In this document: in pieces, positions 62,826-64,000 of the stretch
Layout: each line of letters begins with the position of its first letter
How positions within the stretch are numbered: position 1 is the first letter of the stretch
From: Methylacidiphilum kamchatkense Kam1
GTDB taxonomy: Bacteria; Verrucomicrobiota; Verrucomicrobiia; Methylacidiphilales; Methylacidiphilaceae
NCBI RefSeq assembly: GCF_007475525.1
Contig: NZ_CP037899.1
Location: 2,046,001 to 2,110,000, forward strand
Direction of reading: 5' to 3'
DNA length: 64,000 nucleotides
The notes under the pieces: model-generated
The model's input: the letters and a program-made list of their open reading frames with translations, nothing else
Told to the model about the DNA's origin: nothing
The model's database searches: none
Translations under genes and position numbers: made by a program

Positions 62826-64000
62826 TTAAAGCTGCACGCAGACCGATTTTGTTTGGAGGTAATTTTCCAAAACTTCATGTCCCATTTCTCTACCCCAGCC
62901 TGATTGTTTGTACCCTCCAAAAGGAAGGGCTGGATCATCAACATTATAGCAGTTGATCCATACTGTCCCCGCTTTGATCTTTGCAGCAAGCCGATGAGCC
63001 TTGGAAATGTCTCTTGTCCATATCCCTGCAGCCAAGCCATAGATAGTCTCATTAGCCATTTTGATCAAATCTTCTTCCTTTTCAGCATCAAAAGGTAGGG
63101 CGCAGACAACTGGACCAAAAATCTCTTCTTGATAAACCTTCATTTGCGCATGGACATTAGTCAGCAGAGTCGGAGCAAAAAAATAGCCTTTTTCTCCTAT
63201 TCTTACCCCTCCACAGCCTACTTCTGCTCCTTGGCGAATGCCCGACTGCACATATGAAGATACTCTTTGGAGCTGTTCGGCAGAGATCAAAGGACCAATT
63301 TGACTATTTGTATCAAATCCAGAACCTACCCTTAGCTCCTTGGCCTGTTGAGTTATGGCTTTTGTCAATTCCTCATAGATTTTCTTTTCAATGAAAAGCC
63401 GGCTCCCAGCACAACAGTTTTGACCACTATTTATAAAAGCCGCGTTTGCCGCTTCGCCAATCGCTTTATCTAAGTCTGCATCGGCAAAGATTATATTGGG
63501 GGATTTGCCTCCAAGCTCTAAGGTTAGTTTTTTTAAGTTCCCAACCGCTGCTCTCACGATGCTTTTGCCTACTTCTGTAGAACCCGTAAAGGCCACTTTG
63601 TCGATGCCGCAATGATTGGCAATCGCTGCCCCAGCAGGTTCACCAAATCCAGGAAGAATGTTCACAACTCCTTCTGGAAATCCCGCTTCCACAATCAACT
63701 CTCCAAGTCTAAGCGCCGTAAGGGGCGTTTGTTCTGCAGGCTTAAGAATTACTGTACAGCCCGTTGCTAAAGCTGGAGCCAGCTTCCAGGAGGCCATGAG
63801 AAGAGGATAATTCCATGGAATGATTTGTCCCACTACACCAATGGGTTCTTTTAATGTATAGGCCAAATAACGATTTGGACTAGCTAAAGAAAAGGGGATG
63901 GTGTTCCCTTCAATCTTGGTAGCCCAGCCAGCCATGTAACGGAACAATTCGATCGAAGCAGGAACATCCGAGCTTTTTGCAGCATGAAGCGGTTTGCCGT
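62826..64000 (-). CDS. Aldehyde dehydrogenase (5' end beyond the window)
   Basis: NAD(P)-dependent aldehyde dehydrogenase, about 391 residues visible, missing roughly the first 100. It reads GKPLHAAKSSDVP at the edge, then PIGVVGQIIPWNYPLLMASWK (NAD site), LKPAEQTPL, KVAFTGSTEVGKS, LELGGKSPNIIF (general base Glu), SGQNCCAGSR (catalytic Cys), EEIFGPVVCAL, and a tail WINCYNVDDPALPFGGYKQSGWGREMG, the betaine-/class 1-2 type. The substrate could be any aldehyde; formaldehyde or acetaldehyde cannot be inferred here. The Mpv17-like gene follows 13 bases on. Confidence 0.95.
   Translation of the reverse strand, partial: GKPLHAAKSSDVPASIELFRYMAGWATKIEGNTIPFSLASPNRYLAYTLKEPIGVVGQIIPWNYPLLMASWKLAPALATGCTVILKPAEQTPLTALRLGELIVEAGFPEGVVNILPGFGEPAGAAIANHCGIDKVAFTGSTEVGKSIVRAAVGNLKKLTLELGGKSPNIIFADADLDKAIGEAANAAFINSGQNCCAGSRLFIEKKIYEELTKAITQQAKELRVGSGFDTNSQIGPLISAEQLQRVSSYVQSGIRQGAEVGCGGVRIGEKGYFFAPTLLTNVHAQMKVYQEEIFGPVVCALPFDAEKEEDLIKMANETIYGLAAGIWTRDISKAHRLAAKIKAGTVWINCYNVDDPALPFGGYKQSGWGREMGHEVLENYLQTKSVCVQL

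Noticed and set aside
1-64000. CRISPR arrays, insertion sequences, prophage
   Set aside because: No regularly spaced repeats, transposase genes, terminal inverted repeats or phage structural genes were seen.

Overview
The window is a piece of an AT-rich (about 40% GC by eye) Gram-negative chromosome. Best guess: a thermoacidophilic methanotrophic verrucomicrobium of the Methylacidiphilum type. The guess rests on overall gene style, on the EI/HPr/HprK set without sugar permeases, on TonB receptors and outer-membrane barrels, and on compact overlapping operons. No methane-oxidation gene is present to prove it. There is no phage, insertion sequence or CRISPR array. One tRNA is present.

Layout. 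1-5068 (minus): nuoI-J-K-L-M, the membrane arm of respiratory complex I. 5829-6857: an aldo/keto reductase. 7007-10258 (minus): a tight operon of cytochrome c, a small exported protein, pgsA, a DUF1802 protein, a DJ-1 protein and a LAB_N membrane protein. 11061-13302 (minus): a glycosyltransferase and a GDP-mannose 3,5-epimerase, behind a tRNA-CAT. 13588-20039: two paralogous TonB-dependent receptors on opposite strands around an Rsm22-like methyltransferase; the first has a near-perfect Fur box. 20255-31870 (minus): a long co-directional run of STAS protein, SpoIIE-type phosphatase, grpE, dnaJ, pabB, hprK, ptsH, ptsI, sugar nucleotidyltransferase, murL-like epimerase and murD. 32060-37047 (plus): MBL hydrolase, tatD, ilvD and trmFO. 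37276-42295: pheT, an outer-membrane barrel, trmB, dUTPase and a DCC protein. 42431-45121 (plus): an overlapping glycosyltransferase, polysaccharide deacetylase and GT87-like set. 45089-49820 (minus): hisF, trmL, a membrane protein, truA, a PagL-like enzyme, yqgF and trpA. 50448-55007: gltB. 55188-64000: LysM protein, FkbM methyltransferase, a divergent DHPS-like protein, hisB, two small exported proteins, an MbfA-type iron transporter, an Mpv17-like membrane protein and an aldehyde dehydrogenase cut by the window edge.

How the genes work together. The most interesting block joins HPr-based carbon/energy signalling (with a HprK that lacks a normally invariant active-site His) to peptidoglycan precursor synthesis through a MurL-MurD pair. 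That pair suggests D-glutamate is made by epimerising UDP-MurNAc-L-Ala-L-Glu rather than only by a glutamate racemase. Next to it, a partner-switch module (STAS plus PP2C phosphatase) overlaps the chaperone genes grpE and dnaJ.

Data quality. Five genes (nuoM, the small exported protein, the glycosyltransferase, the second TonB receptor and ilvD) are each broken by exactly one missing base at a homopolymer. This looks like systematic homopolymer under-calling, so these genes are probably intact in the organism.
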